DNA from: an uncultured Shinella sp.
Lineage (GTDB): Bacteria; Pseudomonadota; Alphaproteobacteria; Rhizobiales; Rhizobiaceae
Length of the DNA stretch: 31,371 bases
NCBI RefSeq assembly: GCF_946479415.1
Contig: NZ_CAMLFY010000049.1
Location: 1 to 31,371 of the forward strand
Direction: 5' to 3'
Shown: piece by piece, positions 1 through 7,816 of the stretch
How positions within the stretch are numbered: the stretch's first letter is position 1
Layout: each line of letters begins with the position of its first letter
The notes under the pieces: model-generated
Told to the model about the DNA's origin: nothing
What the model saw: the letters and a program-made list of their open reading frames with translations, nothing else
Database searches by the model: none
Made by a program: the position numbers and the translations under genes

Positions 1-866
1 CGCTCCATGAAGCGCTCGCCCTCGGAATTGACGAGATAGCCGCCTTCGCCGCGCGCACCCTCGGTGATGAGGCAGCCGGCGCCATAGATGCCGGTCGGGT
101 GGAACTGCACGAATTCCATGTCCTGCAGCGGCAGGCCGGCACGGGCGATCATGCCGCCGCCGTCACCCGTGCAGGTGTGCGCCGAGGTCGCCGAGAAATA
201 GGCACGGCCGTAGCCACCGGTCGCCAGAACCACCATCTTGGCGGCGAAGCGATGGATCGTGCCGTCATCGAGGTTCCAGGCGACGACGCCGGTGCAGCGG
301 CCATCGGCCGACATGATCAGGTCGAGCGCGAAATACTCGATGAAGAATTCGGCATTGTTGCGCAGCGACTGGCCATAGAGCGTGTGCAGGATAGCGTGGC
401 CGGTACGGTCGGCGGCAGCACAGGTGCGCTGCACCGGCGGACCCTCGCCGAAATTCTGCATATGGCCGCCGAACGGGCGCTGGTAGATCTTGCCTTCAGC
501 GTTACGCGAGAAGGGCACGCCGTAATGCTCCAGCTCATAGACCGCCTTCGGCGCTTCCATGGCGAGATACTGCATGGCATCGACGTCGCCTAGCCAGTCG
601 GAACCCTTGACGGTGTCGTAGAGGTGCCACTGCCAGCTATCCGGCGTCATGTTCTGCAGCGAGGCCGCGATGCCGCCCTGGGCGGCGACGGTGTGCGAAC
701 GCGTCGGGAAGACTTTGGTGATGCAGGCCGTCTTGAGGCCCTGCTCGGCCATGCCGAGCGTGGCGCGCAGACCCGCACCACCGGCACCCACGACGATCAC
801 GTCGAAGGAATGGTCTACGTAATTATAGGCTTTGCCGTTGGCCGCCGGGGAGGAGATCGCTGCCAT
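1..866 (-). CDS. sdhA: Succinate dehydrogenase flavoprotein subunit, 3' end beyond window
   Basis: Catalytic FAD subunit of respiratory complex II. It oxidises succinate to fumarate on the cytoplasmic face of the inner membrane and passes electrons through SdhB to the SdhCD anchor. The 288 N-terminal codons are present and the gene runs off the left edge (the family is about 600 residues). Visible are the dinucleotide-binding GAGGAG at residues 27-32 and [11 protein letters not shown] with His58, the family's covalent FAD-linking histidine. The [10 protein letters not shown] and HPTGIYGAG substrate/FAD segments are also present. The ATG at 866 follows an AGGA about 10 bases upstream and lies 6 bp after sdhD, so it is cotranscribed with sdhC and sdhD. 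sdhB is expected outside the window. Identity is certain from sequence. Confidence 0.97.
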   Translation of the reverse strand, partial: MAAISSPAANGKAYNYVDHSFDVIVVGAGGAGLRATLGMAEQGLKTACITKVFPTRSHTVAAQGGIAASLQNMTPDSWQWHLYDTVKGSDWLGDVDAMQYLAMEAPKAVYELEHYGVPFSRNAEGKIYQRPFGGHMQNFGEGPPVQRTCAAADRTGHAILHTLYGQSLRNNAEFFIEYFALDLIMSADGRCTGVVAWNLDDGTIHRFAAKMVVLATGGYGRAYFSATSAHTCTGDGGGMIARAGLPLQDMEFVQFHPTGIYGAGCLITEGARGEGGYLVNSEGERFME

Positions 867-872
867 GGTGAA

Positions 873-1253
873 TTATCCTGCGAAAGCGATTTTGAGGACG
901 GCGAAAAGACAGAGACCGCCGACCAGGATCGCGAAGAACGTGTTGAGCATGAGGAGGCCGATCTTCACGCCTTCCGCATGCACATAGTCCTCGATGATGA
1001 CCTGCATGCCGAGCTTCATGTGAATGAGGCCGGAGATGACGACGAGGCCCATCAGGACGGCGACGATCGGGTTCGAAAGGGCGGCCGTCACTTCCGCGTA
1101 GGAAGCGCCGTTGTAGCGGATGAGGAAGCCGACGAAGAACAGCATGAGCGGAACGTTGGCGACGGCCGTCAGGCGCTGGCGCCAGAAATGCTCCGTGCCG
1201 TCCTTTGCCGAGCCGAGACCACGAACCTTGCCGAGGGGAGTGCGCATGTCCAT
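873..1253 (-). CDS. sdhD: Succinate dehydrogenase membrane anchor subunit SdhD
   Basis: Hydrophobic anchor of complex II, 126 residues, with three predicted membrane helices (about 33-47, 62-82, 97-122). The segment [16 protein letters not shown] contains His78, which aligns with the haem b ligand of SdhD. Asp89-Tyr90 match the quinone-site Asp-Tyr of the family. The ATG at 1253 has GAGGAAA about 8 bases upstream; a second in-frame ATG lies two codons later. The gene sits 10 bp after sdhC and 6 bp before sdhA, the usual sdhCDA(B) order of alphaproteobacteria. Confidence 0.95.
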   Translation of the reverse strand: MDMRTPLGKVRGLGSAKDGTEHFWRQRLTAVANVPLMLFFVGFLIRYNGASYAEVTAALSNPIVAVLMGLVVISGLIHMKLGMQVIIEDYVHAEGVKIGLLMLNTFFAILVGGLCLFAVLKIAFAG

Positions 1254-1263
1254 GGATGTTTCC

Positions 1264-1656
1264 TCAGCGGACCAGATAGCCGATGATCCAGATCAGCACC
1301 GTCAGGGCGACGGAGACGACCGGGGTCACGATGGCGAGTTTGGTGTTGAAGTGCTTTTCGTAGCCGCGGCCCATGTCCCACATGAAGTGGCGCAGGCCGC
1401 CGAGCATATGGTGCATCAGCGCCCAGGTGTAGCCGAAGAGCACGAGACGGCCGATCAGCGACCCGAAGAGCCAGCTGGCCCATTCGAAGGACGCTTCGCC
1501 CGAGGCGGCGGCGATCAGCCAGAAGGCAACGAGGACAGTACCGAAATACAGCGCCGCACCGGTGATGCGGTGCACGATGGACATGACCATCGTCGGGATC
1601 GGTTTATAGACTTGGAGATGCGGCGAGAGCGGCCGGCTTCGAGTGACATTCGCCAT
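1264..1656 (-). CDS. sdhC: Succinate dehydrogenase cytochrome b556 subunit SdhC
   Basis: Membrane subunit of complex II, 130 residues, with three membrane helices (about 28-51, 65-87, 106-128). The N-terminus [12 protein letters not shown] is the conserved SdhC opening. The signature [12 protein letters not shown] gives His83 as the haem b ligand. The reading frame is open to 1746, but the ATG at 1656 is the start that matches the family length and has a GTGAGG Shine-Dalgarno; the 30 upstream codons have no family resemblance. First gene of the sdh operon; its promoter should lie in 1657-1800. Confidence 0.95.
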   Translation of the reverse strand: MANVTRSRPLSPHLQVYKPIPTMVMSIVHRITGAALYFGTVLVAFWLIAAASGEASFEWASWLFGSLIGRLVLFGYTWALMHHMLGGLRHFMWDMGRGYEKHFNTKLAIVTPVVSVALTVLIWIIGYLVR

Positions 1657-1719
1657 CTGAACCTCACGGAACCCCGGAGAGCCAAAAACTGGACAAATTT
1701 TCTCCGGAATTGCAGTATG

Positions 1720-1789
1720 TTGTGCACAATGCAGTGATTGCGACACTTACTCACCAGAAAGCGGAACCACAAGCCTCATTGCAGTGCAA
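1720..1789 (-). promoter_or_regulatory. Putative sdh operator region with two small palindromes
   Basis: The 300-bp gap between sdhC and the divergent secreted-protein gene is AT-richer than its surroundings. It holds a perfect 10-bp palindrome TTGTGCACAA at 1720-1729, about 64 bp upstream of sdhC, and an 11-bp palindrome TTGCAGTGCAA at 1779-1789. A third, TTAATCGATTAA, lies at 1797-1808. The first resembles the short TNGT...ACNA dyads bound by FadR-type GntR regulators. No confident -35/-10 pair stands out. Regulatory function is inference from position only. Confidence 0.35.
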
Positions 1790-1917
1790 AATGAATTTAA
1801 TCGATTAAGAAGCGGCTGGGAATTGCGCCGTTTCGGGACGCCTTTTCCGCATTAACGATATCGGCAAAAATCGCAGGGAAATCCGTGACTTTCCCCGCCC
1901 CCTGCTCCATCTTTGCG

Positions 1918-1932
1918 TTAACGATTTGTTAA
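1918..1932 (+). promoter_or_regulatory. CtrA-box-like site upstream of the 153-residue secreted protein
   Basis: TTAA-CGATTTG-TTAA (followed by G) matches the alphaproteobacterial CtrA consensus TTAA-N7-TTAA(C) at all eight core bases. It ends 24 bp before the ATG at 1957, so it would overlap the promoter of that gene. CtrA is the essential cell-cycle response regulator of this group. Binding here is inferred. Confidence 0.4.
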
Positions 1933-1956
1933 GCGTAACCCGGAAGGCAGGACAGA

Positions 1957-2418
1957 ATGACTCTGTTTTCAGCGCCCCATGCGACCAAAGTTCTAGGGCT
2001 TGCGATCGCACTTGCAACGAGCGGCATGACGGCCGCCCATGCCGGCGGCAACCAGGACGGCTTCGGCTGGTCCGAACCCGACATCGAAGGTCGCATCATC
2101 ACGCGACGCGAGCGTGATCACCACCACCGCCGCGAGGCCTGGCGGAACCGTGACCGCGAGGATCGCGGTTCGCGCTATTCCGAGCGCCGCCGCGAACAGC
2201 GCGGCTGGGGCACAGGCGATTTCTACGGCGGGGCGATCACCGCCTATCGCGACCGCGGCAACGGCACCTATTTCTACATCGACAACGATGAATATTTCGG
2301 CGATGTGATCGACGCACCGCGCTACAGCCGCGGCGGGCCGAAGGTCATCCAGGTCGTACCAGGCCAGAATGACTGCTCGTGGGAAATGGGCGTCTGCGTT
2401 ATCAGGCCCAATTTCTGA
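1957..2418 (+). CDS. Secreted Arg/His-rich hypothetical protein
   Basis: 153 residues of unknown function. The first 29 residues form a Sec signal peptide, with a hydrophobic core VLGLAIALATSGMTA and a likely cut after AHA. The mature N-terminal half is very rich in Arg, His, Asp and Glu (about residues 44-82, with a DHHHRRE stretch) and should be disordered. The C-terminal half is more ordered (GDFYGGAITAYRDRGNGTYFYIDND) and ends with two cysteines in NDCSWEMGVCVIRPNF that could form a periplasmic disulfide. The ATG at 1957 follows an AGGACAG Shine-Dalgarno. It is divergent from sdhC and convergent with the methyltransferase. I do not recognise a named family. Confidence 0.8.
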   Translation: MTLFSAPHATKVLGLAIALATSGMTAAHAGGNQDGFGWSEPDIEGRIITRRERDHHHRREAWRNRDREDRGSRYSERRREQRGWGTGDFYGGAITAYRDRGNGTYFYIDNDEYFGDVIDAPRYSRGGPKVIQVVPGQNDCSWEMGVCVIRPNF

Positions 2419-2445
2419 TCCGGAAGTTTTGAGCGCAGATCAGCT

Positions 2446-3108
2446 TCAGGCAGCGTCTTGAATGGCCTTGAACCGCCACACCGTGGTCTTCTTGACTTCG
2501 CTGTCCTCCAGCGCCCGCGTCACCGGCACCGTATAGGTCGCAAGCGCTTCCATGCGCTCGCGCGGGCAATAGGCGCGGCCGGGATCGCCGACGAGCACCG
2601 TCGCACCCCGCGCCGCCAGCCTTGAGAACCACGGGATCAGGATATCGGCGAAACCGCGATCGTAGAAAACGTCGCCGGCCAGCACCACCTCCCAGCCGTC
2701 GTCACGACCGACCATGTCCTCGACCGTATAGTCGAGCGACACATCGTTGAGCGCGGCGTTCAGCCGGATCGCCGTCTCGCTCCAGGGGTCGATATCCGCA
2801 GCAAGCACGGCCGATGCGCCGGCCATGCGCGCCGCGATGCCGACGAGGCCGGAGCCGCTGGCGAAATCCAGCACGGACTTACCGGCGACGAGATCGGGAT
2901 GATCGAGCACATGGCGGGCAAGCCCCTGCCCGCCCGCCCAGGCAAAGGCCCAGAAGGGCGGCGGCAAGCCGATCTCCTCCAGTTCCTCCTCCGTCTTCAG
3001 CCACAGGTCATGCGCCTCGGTGGCAAGCCGCAGTTTGACCTCCGGCACATGCGGCGGTGCGAGCACGCCGGTATTGTCCCGGATAAAGATTTCGGGGTCG
3101 GTTTTCAC
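2446..3108 (-). CDS. Class I SAM-dependent methyltransferase (PrmA/ETF-beta lysine methyltransferase-like)
   Basis: About 220 residues with a Rossmann-type methyltransferase fold. Motif I is VLDFASGSGLVGIAARMAGA, followed by the acidic AADIDPW at the end of strand 2, and a later AGDVFYD motif. The opening, with EAHDLWLKTEEELEEIGLPPPFWAFAWAGGQ, resembles the family annotated as ribosomal L11 or electron-transfer-flavoprotein-beta lysine methyltransferases, so a protein lysine substrate is likely but unproven. I prefer the GTG at 3108 (VKTDPEIF, with GGAG about 10 bases upstream). An in-frame ATG at 3186 would overlap the EVE gene by 26 bp and add a Pro-rich stretch that looks non-native. Last gene of the tsaD-led minus-strand run. 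Confidence 0.82.
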   Translation of the reverse strand: MKTDPEIFIRDNTGVLAPPHVPEVKLRLATEAHDLWLKTEEELEEIGLPPPFWAFAWAGGQGLARHVLDHPDLVAGKSVLDFASGSGLVGIAARMAGASAVLAADIDPWSETAIRLNAALNDVSLDYTVEDMVGRDDGWEVVLAGDVFYDRGFADILIPWFSRLAARGATVLVGDPGRAYCPRERMEALATYTVPVTRALEDSEVKKTTVWRFKAIQDAA

Positions 3109-3160
3109 GTCCGCATCGCTCCGAAAGGGAGGAGGCCGTTCAGGGCAAGGATGCGGAGCA

Positions 3161-3592
3161 TCAGCGCGGTGGGTTGTCGAGACCACCCATGCGGCAGACC
3201 TCGATCCACTCCTCCTCGGTCACCGGCTGCACCGAGAGGCGCATGGAGGTGACGAGCGACATGTTGGAGAGCTTCGGATTGGCCTTGATGTCCTTCAGCG
3301 ACACGGGCTTGGGCATATCCCGCACGGCGCGGATATCGACGCAGTCCCAGCGCGGATCCTCGCCGGCCGTCGTGTCCGGATGCGACAGCGCGCAGACTTC
3401 CGTGAAGCCGACGATCTCCAGCCCTTCGTTGGAATGGTAGAAGAAGCCCTTGTCACCGATCTGCATGGCCCGCATGTGGTTGCGCGCGAGGTAGTTGCGC
3501 ACGCCGGTCCATTCGGTGCCCGCCTCGCCGGCGTCCTTCTGCATCTGCCAGGACCATTTGAAGGGTTCGGACTTGTAGAGCCAGAATGCCAT
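3161..3592 (-). CDS. EVE domain-containing protein (THYN1/YTH-like PUA superfamily)
   Basis: 143 residues, a single EVE domain over nearly the whole chain. The hallmark start MAFWLYKSEPFKWSW is followed by TEWTGVRNYLARNHMRAM and GDKGFFYHSNEG, then PRWDCVDIRAV. EVE domains share the YTH/PUA fold and use an aromatic pocket to read modified bases in nucleic acid; the ligand here is unknown. The ATG at 3592 lies 6 bp after the YciI stop, so translation is probably coupled. Placement with tsaD (tRNA t6A synthesis) fits a link to modified nucleotides, but that is inference. Confidence 0.9.
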   Translation of the reverse strand: MAFWLYKSEPFKWSWQMQKDAGEAGTEWTGVRNYLARNHMRAMQIGDKGFFYHSNEGLEIVGFTEVCALSHPDTTAGEDPRWDCVDIRAVRDMPKPVSLKDIKANPKLSNMSLVTSMRLSVQPVTEEEWIEVCRMGGLDNPPR

Positions 3593-3598
3593 GGGAGC

Positions 3599-3892
3599 TT
3601 ACGCCTCCGGATTGTTGAAGACCCAGTTCCAGGCCTTCACATCGACGGCGGCGAACAGGCCGGCCTTGGCATAGGGATCGTTTGCCGCGATCTGCCGCGC
3701 CTCTTCGATCGTCTCGGCCTTGACCACGACGAGGCTGCCGGTCGGCTTGCCGTCATCGCCAAGGAAAGGGCCGGCGAAGGCGAGCTTGCCGCTTGCATTG
3801 AGATCGTTCAGGTAGGCGACATGATCCGGGCGCGTATCCATGCGCACCTGAAGTGCGCCGGGCTTGTCCTGGCAGAGGAAGGCGAAAAGCAT
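3599..3892 (-). CDS. YciI family protein
   Basis: 97 residues, the normal size for the YciI/YCII ferredoxin-like alpha-beta fold, which usually forms dimers. It opens MLFAFLCQDKPGALQVRMDTRPDH and ends with the AAVDVKAWNWVFN strand. RPDHVAYLNDL carries the family's conserved His, and ANDPYAKAGLF carries the typical DP-Y/F-x-x-A-G-L segment. YciI proteins are of poorly known function; some are enzymes that use the conserved His-Asp. The ATG at 3892 has AAAGGA about 8-9 bases upstream. It lies 20 bp after gpsA and 6 bp before the EVE gene. Confidence 0.9.
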   Translation of the reverse strand: MLFAFLCQDKPGALQVRMDTRPDHVAYLNDLNASGKLAFAGPFLGDDGKPTGSLVVVKAETIEEARQIAANDPYAKAGLFAAVDVKAWNWVFNNPEA

Positions 3893-3912
3893 GGAAACGG
3901 TCCTTTCAGTGA

Positions 3913-4899
3913 TCATTCCTGGGTGATCGGGCGCGTCATCAGCTGCCCGATGGCGGTTTTCACGTCGAGCGTGCCATCGATGATCCGGGCGACCGCGTCG
4001 GTGATCGGCATGCCGATGCCTTTTTCCGCCGCCACGCCTGAGGCCACGGAGGCGGCAAAGGCGCCTTCCACGAGATCGCCCGACCAACCGGCGGCCGTAC
4101 CGTTGCGGCCGAGCGCGATGCCGAAGCGCAGGTTGCGCGACTGGTGGCTGGTGCCGGTCAAAACGAGATCGCCGAGGCCGGAAAGGCCTGTCACCGTGAT
4201 CCCCTCGCCGCCATGCGCCTCGACGAAGCGCGACAGTTCCGCAAGCCCGCGTGAGATCAGTGCCGCCCGCGCCGAATCGCCAAGTTGAGCCCCTTCGATG
4301 ATGCCGCAGGCAATCGCCAGAACGTTCTTCAGGGCGCCGCCAAGCTGCACGCCGATCCGGTCCGTCGAGGGATAGAGCCGGAAGGTCGGGCCGGAAAGCG
4401 CCTGCGCGAGCGCGGCACCGATCTCAGCGGAGCGCGCCGCAACGACCATGGCCGTCGGCAAGCCTTTCGCGATATCGGCGGCAAAGCCGGGGCCTGACAG
4501 TACGGCGACCTCGCGGCCGGGCAGTTCCTCTTCCAGCACCTCGGTCAGCAGACGGCCGGTGCCCTTTTCCATACCCTTGGCGCAGATGACGACCGCCGTG
4601 CCCGGCGCCAGCAGCGGCGCGAACTGGCGCGCGGCGTCGCGCTGCGCCTGCGAGGGCATGGCAAACAGCACGATGCCCGCGCCGCGAATGCATTCCACAT
4701 CGGCACTGAAGCCGAGCGTTGCCGGCAGATCGATGCCCGGCAGCGCCTTTTCATTGCGCCGCGTCGTGCGCATCGCCTCGACAGCCGCTGCATCGCGGCC
4801 AATCAGGGTGACATCACCGCCGCTGGCCGCCGCCACGCTTGCGAGCGCCGTGCCGAAGGCACCGGCACCGACCACGGCGATGCGCTTCGAAATCGTCAT
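3913..4899 (-). CDS. gpsA: NAD(P)H-dependent glycerol-3-phosphate dehydrogenase
   Basis: Cytoplasmic enzyme reducing dihydroxyacetone phosphate to sn-glycerol-3-phosphate, the backbone of phospholipids. 328 residues, normal for the family. It has the N-terminal Rossmann motif [12 protein letters not shown] (residues 9-20), the CAKGMEKGT segment, the [18 protein letters not shown] signature, and [14 protein letters not shown] with the catalytic lysine. The C-terminal helical domain carries [11 protein letters not shown]. Its ATG overlaps the tsaD stop by 4 bp (4896-4899), so the two are translationally coupled. Confidence 0.96.
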   Translation of the reverse strand: MTISKRIAVVGAGAFGTALASVAAASGGDVTLIGRDAAAVEAMRTTRRNEKALPGIDLPATLGFSADVECIRGAGIVLFAMPSQAQRDAARQFAPLLAPGTAVVICAKGMEKGTGRLLTEVLEEELPGREVAVLSGPGFAADIAKGLPTAMVVAARSAEIGAALAQALSGPTFRLYPSTDRIGVQLGGALKNVLAIACGIIEGAQLGDSARAALISRGLAELSRFVEAHGGEGITVTGLSGLGDLVLTGTSHQSRNLRFGIALGRNGTAAGWSGDLVEGAFAASVASGVAAEKGIGMPITDAVARIIDGTLDVKTAIGQLMTRPITQE

Positions 4900-5990
4900 G
4901 CCTTGGCTCCCCGCTTGCCGGATCCGAGAAGCGTCGCCGCCTGCTTGTCGAGCGGCCAGCGCGAGCGTGGCGCCACTGCGAGATCGTCAGGCGCAAAGCC
5001 GGCCGCCATGCGCTCCAGGCCGGCCCAGGCGATCATCGCGGCATTGTCGGTGCAAAGTGCCAGCGGCGGGGCGATGAAATGGAAGCGGTTCTTGTCGCAG
5101 AGCGCCTGCAGCGTTGCACGCAGTTCCGCATTGGCCGCGACACCGCCGGCGACGACCAGCGCGGGCGTCGCCACATCGGGATAGAGCGCGCGGAACCGTT
5201 CCAGCCCGCGACCGATGCGGTCCTTCAGGGTGCGCGAGACGGCGCGCTGGAAGGAGGCGCAGATATCGGCGATATCCTGCTCGGTCACCGGCTCGATCGA
5301 CTGCGCCGCCTGGCGCACCGCCGTCTTAAGGCCGGAGAAGGAGAAATCAAGCCGCGCCGCGCCGACCAGCGGACGCGGGAAGGTGAAGCGCTCGGGGTTG
5401 CCCTTCTTCGCCATGCGCTCGACGGCCGGACCGCCCGGATAGGGCAGGCCGAGCAGTTTTGCGGTCTTGTCGAAGGCTTCACCGAGCGCATCGTCGATGG
5501 TCGTGCCCCAGCGCTCGTAGTCATCGACGCCGCGGATCAGCACGAGCTGGGTATGCCCGCCGGACACGAGCAGCATCAGATAGGGAAAGGAGAGCCCGTC
5601 GGTCAGCCGCGCCGTCAGCGCGTGACCTTCGAGATGGTTCACGGCATAGAGCGGCTTGCCCGTCGCCCGCGCGATCGCCTTGCCGGTCATCAGGCCGACG
5701 ATGAGGCCGCCGATCAGCCCCGGCCCGCTCGTCGCGGCAATGGCGTCCACATCCGCGAGCGATTTTCCGGCGCGCAGCAGCGCCTCGGAGATGAGGCTGT
5801 CCAGCGCCTCGACATGGGCGCGCGCCGCGATCTCCGGCACCACGCCGCCATAGGCGCTATGCTCTTCCAGCTGGCTCAGCACGACTTCGCCGAGAATTTC
5901 GCCTTTTCCCGACGCATCGCGCAGGACGACAGCCGCGGCGGTCTCGTCGCAGCTCGTTTCGATGCCGAGAATGGTCAATTGGGACGACAT
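4896..5990 (-). CDS. tsaD: tRNA N6-adenosine threonylcarbamoyltransferase TsaD
   Basis: Transfers the threonylcarbamoyl group to A37 of ANN-reading tRNAs, the last step of t6A synthesis, working with TsaB/TsaE. 364 residues in the ASKHA fold. It opens with [14 protein letters not shown]. The metal ligands are in [13 protein letters not shown] (His119 and His123) and in the late [12 protein letters not shown] (Asp). The nucleotide loops SGGHTQ (143-148) and [13 protein letters not shown] are present. The ATG at 5990 heads the minus-strand run tsaD-gpsA-yciI-EVE-methyltransferase and is divergent from hemC, 73 bp away. Confidence 0.97.
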   Translation of the reverse strand: MSSQLTILGIETSCDETAAAVVLRDASGKGEILGEVVLSQLEEHSAYGGVVPEIAARAHVEALDSLISEALLRAGKSLADVDAIAATSGPGLIGGLIVGLMTGKAIARATGKPLYAVNHLEGHALTARLTDGLSFPYLMLLVSGGHTQLVLIRGVDDYERWGTTIDDALGEAFDKTAKLLGLPYPGGPAVERMAKKGNPERFTFPRPLVGAARLDFSFSGLKTAVRQAAQSIEPVTEQDIADICASFQRAVSRTLKDRIGRGLERFRALYPDVATPALVVAGGVAANAELRATLQALCDKNRFHFIAPPLALCTDNAAMIAWAGLERMAAGFAPDDLAVAPRSRWPLDKQAATLLGSGKRGAKA

Positions 5991-6063
5991 GAAGCACTAG
6001 GATTGATTGCGATGGGCCGGAAAGCCGGTTACGAGACATCCCGGTAACAATGGATCAAGGCGG

Positions 6064-6993
6064 ATGCAAACAAAACCTTTCAGGATCGGCACCCGGGGCA
6101 GCCCGCTGGCGCTCGCCCAGGCCTACGAGACCCGCTCGCGCCTGATGGCGGCGCATGGCCTGCCGGAAGATATGTTCGAGATCGTCGTGCTCTCGACGAA
6201 GGGCGACCGCATCACCGACCGTTCGCTGGCGCTGATCGGCGGCAAGGGCCTGTTCACCGAGGAGATCGAGGCGCAGCTGTCCTCCGGCGAGCTCGATTTT
6301 GCCGTGCACTCCTCCAAGGACATGCCGACCAAGCTGCCCGAAGGCCTGCATCTCTCCGCCTACCTGCCGCGCGAGGACATCCGCGACGCCTTCATCGGCC
6401 GCACCGCCCAGCGCCTGCTCGATCTGCCGCAGGGCGCCACCGTCGGCTCGGCCTCGCTGCGCCGCCAGGCCCTCATCCGCCGCCTGCGGCCTGACCTCAA
6501 CGTCATCGTCTTCCGCGGCCAGGTCGATACCCGCCTCGGCAAGCTTGCCGCCGGCGAGGCCGACGCGACGCTGCTCGCCTATGCCGGCCTGAAGCGCCTC
6601 GGCAAGCTCGACGTGCCGACCGAGCTGCTCGATCCCGTCTCCTTCCCGCCGGCCCCGGCGCAGGGCGCGATCTGCATCGAAAGCCGCGTCAACGACGACC
6701 GCATCAACGGCCTGCTCGCGGCCATCGACGATCGCCCGACCCGTGCGGCCGTCTCCTGCGAGCGCGGCTTCCTCGCGACCCTCGACGGCTCCTGTCGCAC
6801 GCCGATCGCCGGCTATGCGACGGTCGAGGGCGATCATCTCCAGTTCCGCGGCATGATCCTGACGCCCGACGGCAGTGTCTTCCACGAAATCGAGACGAGC
6901 AGTGCTGCCGATAGCGCCGCAGACCTCGGCGAAGCGGCGGGGCAGGCGATCCGCGCGAAAGCGGGAGCGGATTTCTTCGAAAGCTGGGGCTGA
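6064..6993 (+). CDS. hemC: Hydroxymethylbilane synthase (porphobilinogen deaminase)
   Basis: Joins four porphobilinogen molecules into hydroxymethylbilane, a cytoplasmic step of haem/tetrapyrrole synthesis. 309 residues. It opens [28 protein letters not shown] and the catalytic-Asp region [11 protein letters not shown] follow. [11 protein letters not shown] and [12 protein letters not shown] are the substrate-binding loops. Cys244 in [13 protein letters not shown] carries the dipyrromethane cofactor. The frame is open from 6007, but the ATG at 6064 (preceded by AAGGCGG) matches the family N-terminus. First gene of the hem-mic60-hemY cluster. Confidence 0.97.
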   Translation: MQTKPFRIGTRGSPLALAQAYETRSRLMAAHGLPEDMFEIVVLSTKGDRITDRSLALIGGKGLFTEEIEAQLSSGELDFAVHSSKDMPTKLPEGLHLSAYLPREDIRDAFIGRTAQRLLDLPQGATVGSASLRRQALIRRLRPDLNVIVFRGQVDTRLGKLAAGEADATLLAYAGLKRLGKLDVPTELLDPVSFPPAPAQGAICIESRVNDDRINGLLAAIDDRPTRAAVSCERGFLATLDGSCRTPIAGYATVEGDHLQFRGMILTPDGSVFHEIETSSAADSAADLGEAAGQAIRAKAGADFFESWG

Positions 6994-6996
6994 TCC

Positions 6997-7719
6997 TTGC
7001 GCGTTCTCGTCACCAGGCCGGTGCCCGCCGCCGCCCGCACCGCGCGAAAACTCGCCGCCCTCGGCCACGAGGCGGTCACGATGCCGCTGTCCGAAGCTGA
7101 ACACGATATCGACGCCGCCCGCGCTGCTTTGGCGGAGCGCCATTCGGCGATCGCCATCACCAGTGCGGAAGTGGCGCGCCTCGTCGGCAGGATCGGGCCG
7201 GCGCTCGACCGGCATCTGCTGACCACCGTCTTCTCCGTCGGTCGGGCCTCCGCGCAGGCGGCGGAGGACGCGGGTTTCCGCACGGTCCTCACGCCCGGCG
7301 GCGACGGCAAGGACCTCGCCAATATGATCGTCGAGCATTGCCGGGATTTCGGCATGCCGGCCGAACCGATCCTCTATCTCGCCGGACATCCGCGCGCCGC
7401 CGGTTTCGAAAACCGGCTCAACGCAGCCGGTATTCCGCTGCGCACCGTCGAATGTTACCGCATGCTGCCGCTCATTCCCCGGCGCACGGAGGTCGAGGCG
7501 CTGCTCAAGCCGGTGCCGGATGCCGTCCTGCTTTATTCACGCGAAACGGCCCGCACCTTCTTCGAACTCGCGCCGCTGATGGAAACGCCGGAACGCTTTC
7601 TCTCCACGCTGATGCTCTGCATGAGCGCCAATGTCGCGAAAGCCGTGCCGCAGCGCTTCGCAGCGCTCACCGTCGTCGCCTCCGCACCGAACGAGGAAAG
7701 CCTGCTCGATCTCCTCTAG
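6997..7719 (+). CDS. hemD: Uroporphyrinogen-III synthase
   Basis: Cyclises hydroxymethylbilane with ring-D inversion to uroporphyrinogen III. 240 residues, normal length for this fast-diverging family. It has the N-terminal RVLVTRPVPAAARTARKLAALGH, central AIAITSAEVARL, YLAGHPRAAGFENRLNAAGI, and late VLLYSRETARTFFEL typical of the two-domain HemD fold. The best start is a TTG at 6997, only 3 bp after the hemC stop; no in-frame ATG precedes the conserved RVLVTRP. Low sequence conservation is normal here; the position after hemC makes the call firm. Confidence 0.93.
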   Translation: MRVLVTRPVPAAARTARKLAALGHEAVTMPLSEAEHDIDAARAALAERHSAIAITSAEVARLVGRIGPALDRHLLTTVFSVGRASAQAAEDAGFRTVLTPGGDGKDLANMIVEHCRDFGMPAEPILYLAGHPRAAGFENRLNAAGIPLRTVECYRMLPLIPRRTEVEALLKPVPDAVLLYSRETARTFFELAPLMETPERFLSTLMLCMSANVAKAVPQRFAALTVVASAPNEESLLDLL

Positions 7720-7816
7720 ACGACGCGGCCATGGACGAAATTGCCGCAAGGGTCTTTCCCTCGCTGCCTTCGCTGTCTAGGTTTAGTGCAATGCACATGA
7801 ACGCGAGGAGATCGCC

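Noticed and set aside
3109..3186. Upstream ATG start for the methyltransferase
   Set aside because: Would overlap the EVE gene by 26 bp and add a Pro/Arg-rich stretch outside the domain; the GTG at 3108 fits the family better, though this is not certain.
5991..6063. FNR-type anaerobox in the tsaD-hemC gap
   Set aside because: TTGATTGCGATGG resembles one half-site only; the second half does not match ATCAA.
6055..7389. 444-codon open frame opposite hemC-hemD
   Set aside because: Spans two certain genes on the other strand and has no recognisable domain.
7786..7796. 11-bp palindrome GTGCAATGCAC before the mitofilin gene
   Set aside because: Short and near the ribosome binding site, with no supporting second copy or known matching motif.
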